A stretch of 64,000 nucleotides of DNA, taken from NCBI GenBank assembly GCA_008638375.1, contig CM018051.1:12244387-12308386 (forward strand), in the 5' to 3' direction. Made by a program: the position numbers and the translations under genes. Of this stretch, positions 22,200-34,521 are shown piece after piece. Under the pieces are notes generated by a model. It was not told the DNA's origin, searched no databases, and saw only the letters and a list, made by a program, of their open reading frames with translations. Position 1 is the first letter of the stretch, and every line of letters starts with the position of its first letter. This stretch comes from Nyssa sinensis (Eukaryota; Streptophyta; Magnoliopsida; Cornales; Nyssaceae).

Positions 22200-22720
22200 C
22201 ACCCAAAACTATGGATTGTACTACTCAAGATATCTAGCAGTACTTGAAGGATACTGTGATGCGAATTGGATATCCGATACCAAAGACTCAAATTCTACAA
22301 GTGGTTATTTGTTTACACTTGGTGGTGGAGCAGTATCATAGAAATATTCTAAACAAACGTGCATTGCCAGATCCACAATGGAATCTGAGTTTATTGCACT
22401 TGATAAAGCTGGTGAAGAAGTTGAGTTGCTTTATCACTTCTTAAAAGATATTTCAATGTGGCCAAAACTGGTGTCCACTATCTGTATTCATTACGATAGT
22501 CAATCAGTAATTGGTAGGGCACAGAGTCATATGTAAAACGGTAAGTCTCGACATATTCGTCGGAGACATAATACCGTGAAACAACTTCTCTCTAATAGTA
22601 TTATGATCATTGAATACATAAGGTTAAAAGATAACATTACAGATCTGTTAATCAAATGTTTGACCAGAGAGCAAGTGAATAAATCATCGAGGGGAATGGG
22701 TTTAAAGCCTATGCAGTAAG
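22200..22720 (+). pseudogene. copia RNase H
   Basis: Read across one frameshift and stops, it shows [46 protein letters not shown] and the C-terminal S-S-R-G-M-G-L-K-P. That is the full order of a Ty1/copia RNase H. Catalytic Asp/Glu residues appear retained; the breaks are frame errors. Confidence 0.8.
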
Positions 22721-23304
22721 AGTTGTCATAATTGCAACCGAACGTAGTTGACTGGAGATCCCAAGATATAGGTTCAAAGGGACAACCGAATTGTGTGTGA
22801 CTCATTAAGATCACTATGGAGATAAAATCTCCTACCCATTCCTATGATAAGAATAGTGATGCCTGTAGCGTTAAAAATGATAAGCCAAGCTTTTAATGAT
22901 TCTTATATCTTGTTAAATACAAGTACGGTATAACAGAACACTCTTAATAAGAAATCACCTATGTGAGTGTGAACTAGGCCAGTTCTACGAGAATGATAAA
23001 GGCTAATTTTCTATGAGCACTTATGAAACCAAGAATTGTTTAGGGTCAAAATGAACACAATCATAAGAACCAACTGTGTGAGAAAAGATTCTGTGTGAAT
23101 ACTATTGTCTTGGTTTACACAAATGGTTGAAAAGCTCAAGACATCGTATTCGCTGATCAACCAATAAACCCGATAGTATTTCACAAGGGAAGGTTTAGGG
23201 CCACAAGCTACCTTCCTCTATGCAGAAAATTCCCAACTGAGCTTTCTCTTAGTGTCTGTATGTCATTTGTATTACTTTCAGTCAATTTCATTCATGTAGG
23301 GGAT
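22721..23304 (+). other. Post-pol untranslated region and polypurine tract of the copia element
   Basis: About 580 bases with no coding signal link RNase H to the 3' LTR. The last bases GTAGGGGAT (23296-23304) form the polypurine tract directly before the TGTTAG start of the LTR. Confidence 0.7.
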
Positions 23305-24488
23305 TGTTAGAAATAATGAGTTTTGAGAATACTTTTTTGACCATCTTTGAGCTAAAATTATAGTGGGTCCCAAACATTAATTTTGGTGGGTCCATATAAA
23401 AATGTGTTCTCCTCCATGAGGAGATTAAGATCATGTATTGGGTTACTCAAAACTATTAAAGAGTGAGAGAAATTGCCTCCAAACATCACCACTTGAAAAT
23501 GGTAACAAAAGTTTATGCCCCACATAGGATGGGTACAAGGTTTTTAAAGAGTATATATACAATTACCTTGAAGGAAGGCTTGGGTCCTAAGGGGCACCCA
23601 AGTTTTGTGGAAGGGGGAGGACGTAACACATGCTTGGTTTACCTCACACATGCGAGCCTCGCCCCACCCCGCATCGAACTGAACCGGGCCGGGTTTAGGT
23701 TTAGGTTTGGGCCTTGGCCCGCTGTGTATATATCTTTTTGGAAAAAATTCATTTAAATAATTTTTCAAAATGTTGTCGTTTCTGTTACTGTTAGAAATAG
23801 TCCAAAACATTGTCGTTTAGTTACCAAATTAATTAATTCCAACGTTGTCGTTTTGTGATTGCGTTTGATTTTAGTTTAAATCCAAAATGACGTCGTTTTG
23901 CAATTAAACTTTTGGTTTGAATTTTGACTAAATCGTCTTCTTCCGTACTATTGTTCATTGAACTGCTACGACTATTAGCCTTCGTGTTTGTACCAAACAG
24001 ACACGAATATTCTATACAAACACACCACTTATGCACCTACATTCAGAGATTCAATTCATATAAAATTTGTGCGTCAGTTAATACTGTCTAAGAGAGTTCA
24101 ACCATTGTTTCTAGTTCATTTTGTACTGAAGTCTGAGTGTTTCTTCTTCAGTACGTTCTGATCATTGTATCTTTTGAAGCAACATCCACAGACTCAAAAA
24201 GCACCACCGCAAGGGGCGAATTTGCTTTAAGGACATTGTGTTAAACACAAGCCTTGATCCCTATAATCTGTTATTTCTACAATTTTGTAAGTCTACAGTT
24301 TCTGTATTTTTATACTGTATTCTTATACTGTTTCTGCACTTTCAAGTTTTGTTTTGTTTCAAACTTTATAATGCTTTGTTTCAAACTTTATAATATTTGG
24401 TTTCAAATCAATTTTTTATTTTTCAAATTAGTTTACTATTTTCTCAAATACTTTATGTATTTCCAAAAAATAAACACGAGTAGTAACA
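23305..24488 (+). repeat. 3' LTR of the copia element (about 1.18 kb)
   Basis: The first ~430 bases match the 5' LTR. The remainder is absent from the truncated 5' copy. It includes a set of four related motifs centred on TGTCGTTT or ACGTCGTTT between 23773 and 23898. Further on comes a block around 24205-24250 (CACCGCAAGGGGCGAA, then ATTGTGTTAAACACAA) of the kind found before the end of several plant copia LTRs. The end at TAACA (24488) is chosen because it mirrors the TGTTA start. Confidence 0.6.
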
Positions 24489-24545
24489 ATAACATCCTAA
24501 GAAGTTTTTTCTCTCATAATATGAGCAATACAACAGAAAAATAGA

Positions 24546-25412
24546 TATGCCTGAGCATTTGTCTCATTTTTAACATACAATGACACTTCAGGGGGCACTG
24601 ATGCTCTTATGTGCTGAGCTTTTGTCACAAGTCTTAAAGAAACAAATTTGACATGGTTTCATCATCTTCCTCTAACCTCAATACTTCCTTTACTAATTTG
24701 AATATTAAACAAGTTTATTCCTAGTAGGAAGCTTAAAAGTGACAAAATTATCTTCTAACCTTGAAATAGAATAAAAGGGAATCTTTAAAAGAATATATCT
24801 CAAGATTTAGTAATGAGCTCACTTCAATAAAAATCTATGAAATAAGATTTATCATAGTGGCCTAGAGAATAGAATTGTAACCTAGTAGATTCAAGGATTC
24901 CATTACCAAAAATTTTCCTACCAATATGATAAAGCTTTGAGACAAAGCTCAAAAGTACATCACATTGAAGGATGTAAAGAATTCTTTAAAATATAACAAT
25001 GGGTAAAACTAGAAGGAAGAATCTTCTCAAAAGAAATTTGGACAAGATGACAAGAAGAAAATAAGAACTCTAAATAGAGGAGATTAGAAAGACAACAAGT
25101 CTAATAAAAGACTAAACTCTTTCACTAGGCGATTTAGTACTTTTATAAACCTGAATACATCTTTAAGTCATATCTTATACAAATTTAGTCAAGGGAAAAC
25201 ATAAGATGGACTAAAAGAATGAAAGGAGATAAAGAATTTAGGGATGAAAACAAGTATTGTGATTTTTACAGAGATTGTGGTCATACTACAGATGCTAAAG
25301 GGGGAGATGAAGGGAATTTGTTCATGAATGAGGTAAATCTAGAGAAATATCAAATCAACATCGAGATAATTTTATCAAGTCAAGGTCATAGGATAAAGAA
25401 GAGGAGAAGATA
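24546..25412 (+). pseudogene. T1 gag remnant
   Basis: Near 24550-24670 a decayed frame gives P-E-H-L-S-H-F, D-A-L-M-C and A-F-V-T-S-L-K-E-T-N-L-T-W-F-H-H-L-P, matching the gag N-terminal half of Tat-type elements and of T2 at 55460-55580. At 25219-25413 an open stretch has K-Y-C-D-F-Y-R-D-C-G-H-T-T-D-A. This is the C-x2-x-H-x4-H-type knuckle typical of this lineage, with changes at the expected C/H positions. Confidence 0.7.
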
Positions 25413-25499
25413 GATTAGAAAAACTCACCTCGGTATATATGTTATTTACATGTTGCATGCTAACCACTTCTAGAATTGAAATGTCAAACAGGGCTCAAA

Positions 25500-25900
25500 A
25501 GAGATGTTTAAGGAGCTCAGAATGATCCTTTCCCTTCCAAAATCAATTCCATTGAAAAAGAACAGAAGCTTTTCTATCAGATCACCTTCTCAAATGAAGG
25601 CTTCATTGGTGTTCATCCTCTTCATGATGTTTCCTTGGTGGTCACTGTGAAAGTGGCCAATTTCCAAGTAAGAAGGGTTTTCATTAATACTAGTAGTTCA
25701 ACTTGTGTTCTCTTTTTTCATCATTTTAACTAAATGAAGTTGGACTATAAGGATGTGCAGTTGACCAAAACTTTGATAGTTGGATTTAACAGAGAACTTA
25801 GTATCCTAATTCGGTGATTTGCCAATCACAATACGTAAAGGAGATCATTAAAAGACTTTATTAACAAAACTCCTACTACTAAATGTTGTGTCACCATATA
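25500..25900 (+). pseudogene. T1 protease remnant
   Basis: A frame around 25640-25740 reads V-A-N-F-Q-V-R-R-V-F-I-N-T-S-S-S-T-C-V-L-F. It corresponds to the V-D-x-G-S-S-x-x-V-L-F active-site loop, with the catalytic Asp changed to Asn. A stop follows shortly after. Confidence 0.6.
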
Positions 25901-26259
25901 ACATGATAATCGAGAGGCTTAACTTCATGACATGAGAACTGTAACTTCAACTTACCATTGGTGCCTTAAATTTATTTTTGAAGAAAAAAATTTCACTATT
26001 AGGAAAAATATTTGTAACTCAATAGTATAACACCCTATCATTTAAGAGGGAAACCCTTAAATATCAATTATAGAGAGATCTCAAAGATGAATTAATCTTG
26101 AGCTTAAAATTGGATTTACTTTAGGACCGACCCCATTGAAATTAAGCAACCACTAAGTCTCATAGATCGTAAAATTTTAGTATAACCACAATAATAAATC
26201 TTTAAAGTGCAAGTATATCCCAAAGATCTAGAAAAGGTCCTTTAGAGCGATTCATTTTT

Positions 26260-26558
26260 GGACTTAGATTTGTGGCAACAGTTGATCAGTTTCTTGAAAA
26301 GACATCAATCAATTTTTCTTAAATGATACATGATATGGAAGGGATTGATCCAGAAGTCATCTCTCATAGGCTTATAATCGACTCAAATTACCCCTTAGTT
26401 AGGCAAAAGAATATATTGTTTGCTCTAGAAAGATATAAGATAATCAATGATAAAGTTCAATGACTTATGGATACAAATATGATTTGGGAAGTATTCTATC
26501 TATAATGGTTGGCCAATACTGTTCTAGCTAAGAAAAAGAATGGCAAATAGAGGGAATG
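26260..26558 (+). pseudogene. T1 reverse transcriptase, N-terminal part
   Basis: It reads D-M-E-G-I-D-P-E-V-I-S-H-R-L, Y-P-L-V-R-Q-K, F-A-L-E-R-Y-K and N-T-V-L-A-K-K-K-N-G-K-stop-R-E-C. The frame is interrupted inside the codons following K-N-G-K by element A and resumes at 44749. Confidence 0.75.
26554..26558. repeat. Target-site duplication GAATG of element A, left
   Basis: It is identical to 44744-44748. Joining the two flanks restores an unbroken RT reading frame of T1. Confidence 0.9.
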
Positions 26559-27258
26559 TGTCACGACTCGCAACCCACCTTCTACAGATTAAAGGACTGT
26601 AACCATCCGACCCGGCCTTTTCGTCGAACCGGACCTACTCATCTTGTTCCACTAGCATTAGTGCTATCAACATGGAACATAGCGGAAGACAATAAAGTAA
26701 AAAGGGTCACATGTTCATACCAGTCTGTTAATATAAAAGTATGGTCTGTAAGATTTCTAACCATCACCTCATTCCCAGAACGCGAATACACGGGAGTGCT
26801 ACAAGACTGTATTACTATTACCTTTACTTTGTCAAAATGTCTAATCTCTAACCGGAGTCTCCTACCTTCTGTCTTCTGTATCATTCCCTGAAAAATATAT
26901 ATAAATAGGAGTGAGCTACACAAGCTTAGTAAGTAAGTTCCCTACCCTATTATGTGTACAAGATCTGAAAGAAACTGAGTAACAAGAATATGATAGCCAG
27001 TCAATATCATACAACAATCTCAGCTCAGCAACGTATATCAACTGATCAGTGATACAAATGATAATCAAAGTAACAATCATACCTCATCAAGGAATATCAA
27101 TAATCAGGACTAACAATCAAAGCTCGTTAATGAATCTCAAATAATCATAGTACGTACTCAATAAACGCTGAGCAACTACCTGATTATTCGTACAAGAATA
27201 TGATCAGACAATGAATCTTAATAAAAAGAGAATGATGTCAAATCTGGTGGATGCTATC

Positions 27259-27408
27259 TATTACCCCTCTCTCGGGGCAAGGAACTGCTACCCCTCTTTT
27301 AGGGCTAGAAACTGCTACCCCTCTCTTGGGGTTACCCCCTCTCTCAGGGCTAGAACCTATGACTCCTCCCCTGGGGCTAGGAACTGCTACCCCTCTCTCA
27401 GGGCTATT
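27259..27408. repeat. Minisatellite in the left LTR of A, about 6 units of ~27 bp
   Basis: The unit core is TGCTACCCCTCTCTCGGGGC followed by TAGGAAC. Six imperfect units, one of them short, occur here. The other LTR has four (42901-43003). Confidence 0.85.
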
Positions 27409-28511
27409 CTACGCATCCAGATGGAGTTATGACTAAGCACAAATCCGACACTGATAAAATAGCAAGATCATGCTACTCCACGGAAAAGAATATAGAGCAT
27501 AACTAGTTCAAGGCAACATAATATAACTATAGCTTTTTACAGTTATGTTACTGGGTTGCTGAGAACAACAATATCTAGCCTCTCTCGGCTCTACGTACAA
27601 CACATGTACGAAATCTCATGAATCAGAATATAACATCATCAAATGATATGGAAATCAAGAGCAAGATACAACATCATGGCTAAGCTATTCCATTGGGAAG
27701 CAATATCACATAATGGAATCATCAAGAATCTGATATAGCAAAAAAGAGTACAATTACGTATAGAAAAACTGTGACATGGCTAAGAATGCACTACATGCAG
27801 AGGTCGGGTATTACTTACTTTTTACTGTCCCAAGTAAATCAAGTTATTCCCTTTTTCCTTCTGATGCTCCTGTCATTCAGAAAATCTACTCAGTCTATAG
27901 CCGTAATCAAGCTATGCCACATATTAAAAGATACCTATCATGGCTATAAATATTTTATTTACTAATTTAGACCTCGTCATTGTGTCTGGAACATCGGATA
28001 AAATTAATTTAAGCTTTTACAGATCTCAATTTGAACTCCTCGATTGAAAAGAGCATAATGGCCATTTTGTACTTTTACGTGTCTTTTATTTCCATGGCCT
28101 CTTTTCATGATTTTAACTTCACCATTGGGTTCAGAATGTCTGAGATAATAAAAATTGACTATTTTTTTTTAACTAATTTAGACATCGGGATTATTTTCTT
28201 TAATTAAATCAATTTAATTAAATTTAATCATTTACTCTTTATTTCCAAAACCTGCAACTACATGTTTCTACTTCATTTTTATCTCTTTTTCTTTCATTCT
28301 TTTTGTATTTTAATCCTTAAATCATGCTTCATAAATCCCTTTAAATGAATGAACCTAAAATGCTTATGTAAAAATTTGAGATTCAAAACCCACGTACAGT
28401 TTTTTCTTGAATTTTTTTTTCTCGAATTTTTTTTTTCTCTAGCCTGCTGCAACACTTTTTCTTCATGCTTCTTCTTCTTCCTTCTCTTTTTCCTGGTTTC
28501 ATGCGCCTCTG

Positions 28512-28513
<2 letters not shown>

Positions 28514-28561
<48 letters not shown>
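28514..28561. repeat. (CT)n microsatellite in the left LTR of A
   Basis: About 24 dinucleotide units. The matching place in the other LTR (44095-44110) has only a few. Confidence 0.95.
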
Positions 28562-28564
<3 letters not shown>

Positions 28565-29189
28565 TTCTCAGTTTCTCTTCTCATTTTTCTCTTAAAGCCC
28601 ACGCACATATATGTATATATACACTCTCAGCCCACCTTTTTTTACTTTTCCCACAAGCTTCTCACTTTTTTCACTTTTTTTTTCTTCTTCTAGCATTTAC
28701 AGACTTCTTCTTATTTCCCATGGCTTCTACTTCTTTCTTTTCACTTCTTTTCTTTCCATTTTATTATATATATATATATATATATATGGATGGCAAGCTT
28801 CTACTGCTTTCTTTTTACTTGTTTTCTTTTCATTTCATTTTATCTTATTTTATTATTTCATTTTGTTTTATCATTTTATTCTTCTATTTTTGTATTCACA
28901 TGCTCACCCACTTATAGATATTTTTATTTCTTTATATTTATGTACATTTAAATACACATATATTTTCACTCAAGTGCACCTCCCTCATAAATATTGGGTT
29001 TCCGGCACGACAGCCCTCAGATATTCGGAACTACCTGTCCTTTATCCTCATGCTTTGTTTGTTGAATATGTCATTACCGTATACATTAAATTTTATTTAA
29101 ATAATAAATTAGTATTTAGTTCAAAGTTACATGTCATGGCCCGGTTCAACTCGAGTTAGTTACAGTCTAACTCGGGTCAGGGTATTACA

Positions 29190-29207
29190 TTCTCCCCCCC
29201 CCCCCCC
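29190..29207 (-). other. Polypurine tract of element A
   Basis: On the minus strand a run of 14 G followed by AGAA abuts the LTR start TGTAATACC. The same GGGGGGAGAA precedes the 3' LTR of element B at 39111-39120. Confidence 0.8.
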
Positions 29208-31295
29208 TTTACAAAAAGTTTTGTCCTCAAAACTTAGTTTGCCTTATAGTGAATTTAATCATCTATCAATCAAGTTTATCTAGGAGGGAGTCTAATGCCT
29301 TGACTTTTGCTTTTAGATCAATTTCTTGGTATTGGTAATATAAAATAACGGTGTAAATAATATACACCATTCTTATCATTTAGAGTACATTAAATATCTT
29401 ATTCAAGTATTTTAGTCTTTACTCAAAAATAGTCTTTAATTTACCAATTTCACCTTAGATTTTATCTCATGCACTCGGCTGCGTGATTTGCAATCGTTAG
29501 CAATCTGAGTTTCTTTCTGTCTTTCAGATTCTATTCAACTGTTATGGGCATCATGTTTCTTTTTGTATTTTATTGTCACATTGCTTTTTTATATTTGCAC
29601 ATACCCTTCAATCTTTATGATGATGATTAACTTACGTACCCTTTGTTTCACAACATTTGCTCGTGGAAGGGAAAATTTTAGATTTGTTCTATTCATTTGT
29701 GATTCTTTAGCACTTGCCCATCTCGAAGGGTTGCTCAAGTTGGAGATTCGTCAATTTCTTTTCATTTTATTGTGTTTGGCTCATTGTCTTCATTTTTGGA
29801 TTCTTTGGTATTCATCTTTTAATTTTGATAGGTTGAGGGAATCAAGTCTGTCATTCTCGAGATTGTTAGTAGAGCCTTTATAGACCTTTGTTTTCTCATC
29901 TCCTTATGAGATAAAATAATACAATGATACTCAATTAGTTTCTTTCTCAAGTCTTGATAGACTTATCAGTGGACTTGTTAAATTTTCTTAAGGTAGTCTT
30001 TTACTTCCATCATCGTGTCATCATAACAGTCTATTTTTGAAAGAATTCTTAATTATGATGTCATATTTGATTTGCCTTGCACTTTCCATATCATTTTTGA
30101 CATCGCTCAGATCTTAAAGTCTTATGACTTTTTAGTTTAGACGTTATTTTGTTATCTTTTAGCTTTTGCTTAAAAGTTATTTAGTGTGTCAAATTTTTAT
30201 GTATTTGTTCAACCATATAGGGAGTTCCCCTATATGCTGCGTTCTCAAAGCCACACTATAAGGTGATTACTTTCATCTATAATCAAAGATTTGATATCCA
30301 GTAGTTTTCCCCAAACTATTTCTGTGATAAATTGTTACCAAATCATCGACTTCTTACGATTCCAAAATTTCAAATCTATGTCTCCCAATTCACTAACTGA
30401 TTCATAGTTTAGATATCTAGAAATTGTTAATCCTCAACACTAGTATGACTCTTTCCAAAATCCTTAACTTTTTCCTTTAAGTATACTACTGTCTCCCAAA
30501 AATCACTATTTATATATATATATATATACATATTTGGTCATTTCAATCATCGTAGCATCATCAATTTCAATCATAGCATAGTCTTTCCCAAAAGGCTACT
30601 ATCCTTAGTGCCTAAACATGCTATCGTCACCAAAAGTCATTCAATCTTTTAATCATTACAGTCACTCAATAGTCCACAAATTCAATTCTAATATGATCTT
30701 TCTCAAAGAATAATTAACCTATACTACTAATATAATCCTCAAATTCTCAAGATCATCACATTCGTTCGTAAGTCTATTTTTATCTCCCAAGAAATTTTTG
30801 ATCATCTGATCATCTTAGTCACCCAAGAAATATCAACTTCAATCATTTTCTCAAAGATCATTAATTATTGTTCTATCATGCTAACTGTAAGAGCATACCT
30901 GACTAATTTCGTAAATCTAGCCTTATACTACTCTATCTCTAACAGCCACTCTAGAGCCCCTGGTGCCATCAAAACTAGATGGCCTCATCATCTGGAACAA
31001 CTTGTAGAGATGAGCTGGATCTCTATCTTTCCCCTGATGGCTTGGCTGTACTAGGGCAGCTCCGGTTACGCTGGCTGAACTACTGGCTATACTGGTATAT
31101 CTGTAATGCTGCTGGTCTAGTTTGAGCCATTTACTATAAAACTTTAACAGTTAGCGTCATATAGATAATCATCTATCTATTATGCTAAGCCCACATACTG
31201 ATTGACTCTACTTAGGCATTTGACAATAGTAGTACACTAGTCTTAACTCCCACGTATCACTTGTGAGCTAGGTTTCCCTAGTCAGTCTGAACCTA
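29208..31295 (-). other. Interior of element A, mostly non-coding
   Basis: About 2.1 kb contains only a gag fragment near the right end (30880-31130 on the minus strand). I find no protease, RT, RNase H or integrase in the rest, so pol was lost or never present. An (AT)n run lies near 30511-30530. The right end stops abruptly at the junction with element B. Confidence 0.6.
30880..31130 (-). pseudogene. gag N-terminal remnant of element A
   Basis: The minus strand opens with M-A-Q-T-R-P. After stops and a frame change it gives L-F-Q-M-M-R-P-S-S-F-D-G-T and E-W-L-L-E-I-E, the conserved start of the gypsy gag domain. B's gag has the matching L-P-S-F-D-V-T and T-E-E-W-L-L-E-M. After this the sequence loses similarity, so gag is truncated. 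Confidence 0.65.
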
Positions 31296-34200
31296 TTTCT
31301 TTTTATTTTATAAAAAGAAAAATAAAATAAGAATTAGAAAGATAAAATAAAATAAAATAAAACTAAAATAAAAATAAAATAAGAATTACAAAGAAATAAA
31401 AAAATATATAGAAATTGAATATGTGAAAAATATATGTATATATAAAGGTGTAAATATATGTGAAGGTGTAATATGTATATCAGTTACAATATATAACTAA
31501 AAAACAAAAGAAGAGAAATGAGGGGGAAAGTTATAGGCACAGGGAAGTGAACGGCCAAAGAGAGAGAGAGAAAGAAAGAAGGAGAGAATGAAGGGGGCGA
31601 GTATAAAAAAGAAATGAAGGAAGCATGCGTTACAACTGGAGAAAAAAAAAAGAAAAAGCAATGAAGAAAAAAACGGAGCAGCATTGTGGCACAAGAAGCA
31701 GGAAGAAAAACAAAACATAGCGAGGAAGAGGTGGTCTGGTGCGTTGCATGCATGGATCCATTAGCCTTGCATGAGTTGTGCAAGAAGATGAGGAGTAAAC
31801 GAGCCAAGGAGATCGGGACGGAGCGGAGGAAATTCAGGACATGAAGCCGAGACGACTCGAACACCTACGCGCACGCTTGGAATGGTAAGCTGGATCAAAT
31901 TCAAATTTATTAAATTTAAGCATGAAATATAGATTTGATGATAGGGTCTTTATGAGCATGGAATGAGGATCATTTTTAAAAAATGAAGGAAAACAGGTTA
32001 TAAATGAGGGAGAATAAGCATATACAGGTTGTGGTGGATTGAATTGGTTTGAGTGATTTTGAGCATGAAACATTGTTTAAATCATGGGGGAATTATCCTC
32101 TTAAGTGTAGGAAATTTATAGGATCAAAATTGGATCAAAACGGTAAAGAAAAAGGTGGGAAAATGGAAGGAAAAGGGGTTGGCCGGAGCTGGCCAAAAAA
32201 TCACACAACTCCGATGGAGCTACGATTTTCCCTATTTTGAGGGAGATTCGGTACTCCGATCGGAAAACCGAGGGTAGATTTGAGTTTCCCATGACTTGTA
32301 GGTATGAACCCCACTGAAAAACGAAAGAAAATCTGTTGCCAGCGAGTCGCTGTTGACGGAGAAAATGACCGGCCATGCACTGGGGAAGGGTGCTGCGCAG
32401 CTGAGTTTTTGCTTCTTGATTTAGGCCAAACCGGGTCGGGTCAAACCCGAACCACCCATTTAGAGGGCTACCCAACACTATTTCTTTATGGGTTATGTTT
32501 TAAATTAGAGATTGGGGGTTGTTTGGTTGTAAAGGAGAAGCTATCCATTGTTTGGCTTACAATTTACAATTGTACAGGAAATGAAAAAAAAATTGTATGG
32601 GCAGTGACTTGAACCTGTGACTAAGGGGAAAGGGTGAGAAGGATGGACCACTGTGCCACTAAGGCACATGTGATCAAATTGGGTTAAATAATATATGTAT
32701 TGGTTACAATTAATTAACTTAATAAAGTAGTTAAATTAATTAAATTTGAATTAAATTCCGACGAATAAATTAGTCGAATGAATAATGAAAACTTACTGTT
32801 TTGGACTTTCTAGATTCAATGGTGAGGTCCGTTTCACGAGATCGAGTCCCAAAAAATAAAATGCCCGTAGAAAAGCTAAAATGACCAAAATGCCCCTACG
32901 TCGAAGATGAGTCAAACGGACTCCGATTTAGTTAAGTAAATAGTGGATTTTTATTATTTCAAACCTTTTAGACTCAATGGTGAGGTCCGAATTGTGAAAA
33001 AAAAAAAACCCAAAAAATAGAGACGCGTAAATGGCCATTTTACCCTTGGGTAAATTAGATCAAATTAGAAGTCGTAAAAGTATAAAGTAATAAAAGAGAT
33101 ATTTAGAGTAGTGAGGCATAAATTTGATAAATGACATTAAAGTTGAAACGTGTTTACTGATATATAGGAGACTCGAAAGGCAAAGGGAAGGTTATGGAAT
33201 ACTAAGACGCATTGAAAAGGTAAGTAAATTCCTATCTTTGATACATGGTTTTCCAAGCCACGATATTTCCATTATTGCCAAAACTTGTACTCATATATGT
33301 ATTCACTATCGTTATTCCCACCATGGATATTGTTCTACCTGGTGGATGCCTATTGGTTGATATCATATGATTGGATTCACTGTACTGATGTCTATTCATT
33401 ATATGCTTATGTTATGATGTTCCATGCTCGTACACTTCATATGGAATACAATAGAATCCTGATTTATGTTAAATGTCGGGTTTTGTGCTCAGTCATATTA
33501 CCCATTTGATGCTATCTGATTGACTGGGACCTACAGGTTAATTAATGAGACCTACGGGTCAAACGAACACATGGCAATGATGGCATTTTTATGCAGTGAG
33601 TTTAATGGGCATTTTATATGCATTTATGTTAATGGGGGTATGCCGGACCCCAAAAGATCGAGGGTCTGCCAAATCCTGAATAGAGTAAAGGCATCATTCA
33701 TTTTTAATTGATATATTGACGTTTATTGGATTCATAGGATGTTTTCATTTCTCTATGAATAGTTCTATGTTGATTGTTATTTATTTATTGGACTTGACTA
33801 TGATCGTTTTATTGTGGTAGTATTTATGTTGATTGTGACCATTGGGCCTATTCTATATTCATGCTACATTATCACTCTTGATTGTTATTGTACCCTATCA
33901 TTCATCAGCCATTATGGCATTTTACAGTTGACTGCAACCGTTGTCATGAATGGCTATCATGTTACTTTGAATTGTATTCATCTATGTCATCCCCACCCGT
34001 ATTGGGGATAGGCTTTTACTTACTGAGTTTTGTTAGCTCACCCCTTATATTATATTTTTCAGGTGAGAATGCTACAGAACCACAGTAGGAGATCCGGAGC
34101 ATAGGGAGACGGTTGAGGAGCACAATAGAATACAGTAGTTTCTCCCATGCACTCACCACCTAAAAGTGGTTTATGTTTGGTTCTTGTCAGACTTATTTTC

Positions 34201-34349
34201 AATTTTTGAACAATGTTGTAATAAGGCTTCCGTACTTTAATGTTATGGTTACATTGCTTATTGTTATCATTGGTAAAAGAATGTAAAAAGTAGGGACAGA
34301 TATTGGGCCGGCCCCACGACACGAGATCGGTGGGTTTCAGGTCGTGACA
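31296..34349 (+). repeat. 5' LTR of element B, 5'-truncated
   Basis: It aligns with ~39265-42312 of the 3' LTR but starts without the TGTAATACC end. A-rich imperfect repeats at 31310-31400 blur the exact junction. It ends GTCGTGACA at 34349. Confidence 0.8.
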
Positions 34350-34352
34350 ACT

Positions 34353-34364
34353 TGGTATCAGAGC
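34353..34364 (+). other. Primer binding site for initiator tRNA-Met (element B)
   Basis: TGGTATCAGAGC is an exact match to the usual initiator tRNA-Met complement, three bases after the LTR end. Confidence 0.9.
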
Positions 34365-34521
34365 AGAGTTTTAGGTGCTAGCGAGTCATGGGAGACAGGA
34401 CTAGGACACGAGAATTGTTACGTCTAGAAATGAAGTGATAGTACTACTGATACCTTTATATTAAACCTTACGTAACTGCTAACCGTTATCTTATGTAAAT
34501 GTACTAAATGTTTTTTCAACA

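Larger units (their letters stand above)
18225..24488 (+). mobile_element. Decayed Ty1/copia retrotransposon
   Basis: The coding order is gag, protease, integrase, RT, RNase H, which is diagnostic of Ty1/copia. The two LTRs begin with the same TGTTAGAA (18225 and 23305), and a GTAGGGGAT purine tract sits before the second. The proposed 3' end at 24488 gives TGTTA...TAACA termini. It is followed by ATAAC against ATAAT before the 5' LTR, a duplication with one mismatch. The right end is therefore likely but not certain. The coding region is broken by stops and frameshifts. Confidence 0.85.
26559..29189 (-). repeat. 3' LTR of element A (2631 bp)
   Basis: Plus-strand ends are TGTCACGACTC and GGTATTACA. 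It aligns with 42313-44743 over most of its length, for example 26670-26900 against 42310-42540 and 28320-28500 against 43920-44090. It carries a ~27-base minisatellite at 27259-27408 and a (CT)n run at 28514-28561. The open frames in the CT/T-rich part are composition artefacts. Confidence 0.85.

Noticed and set aside
28349..29159. Phe/Leu/Ser-rich frames of 100-180 codons
   Set aside because: They lie in CT- and T-rich LTR sequence of element A, overlap each other in several frames and have no domain; compositional artefact. The equivalents at 44161-44821 are rejected for the same reason.
31484..31864. 126-codon hydrophobic frame on the minus strand, again at 39439-39836
   Set aside because: Low-complexity Phe/Ser-rich translation of purine-rich LTR sequence, present in both LTRs; no protein signal.
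33124..34088. Series of small frames repeated at 41078-42042
   Set aside because: They recur because they lie in the two LTRs of element B; LTR sequence is not coding and the frames differ in length between copies.
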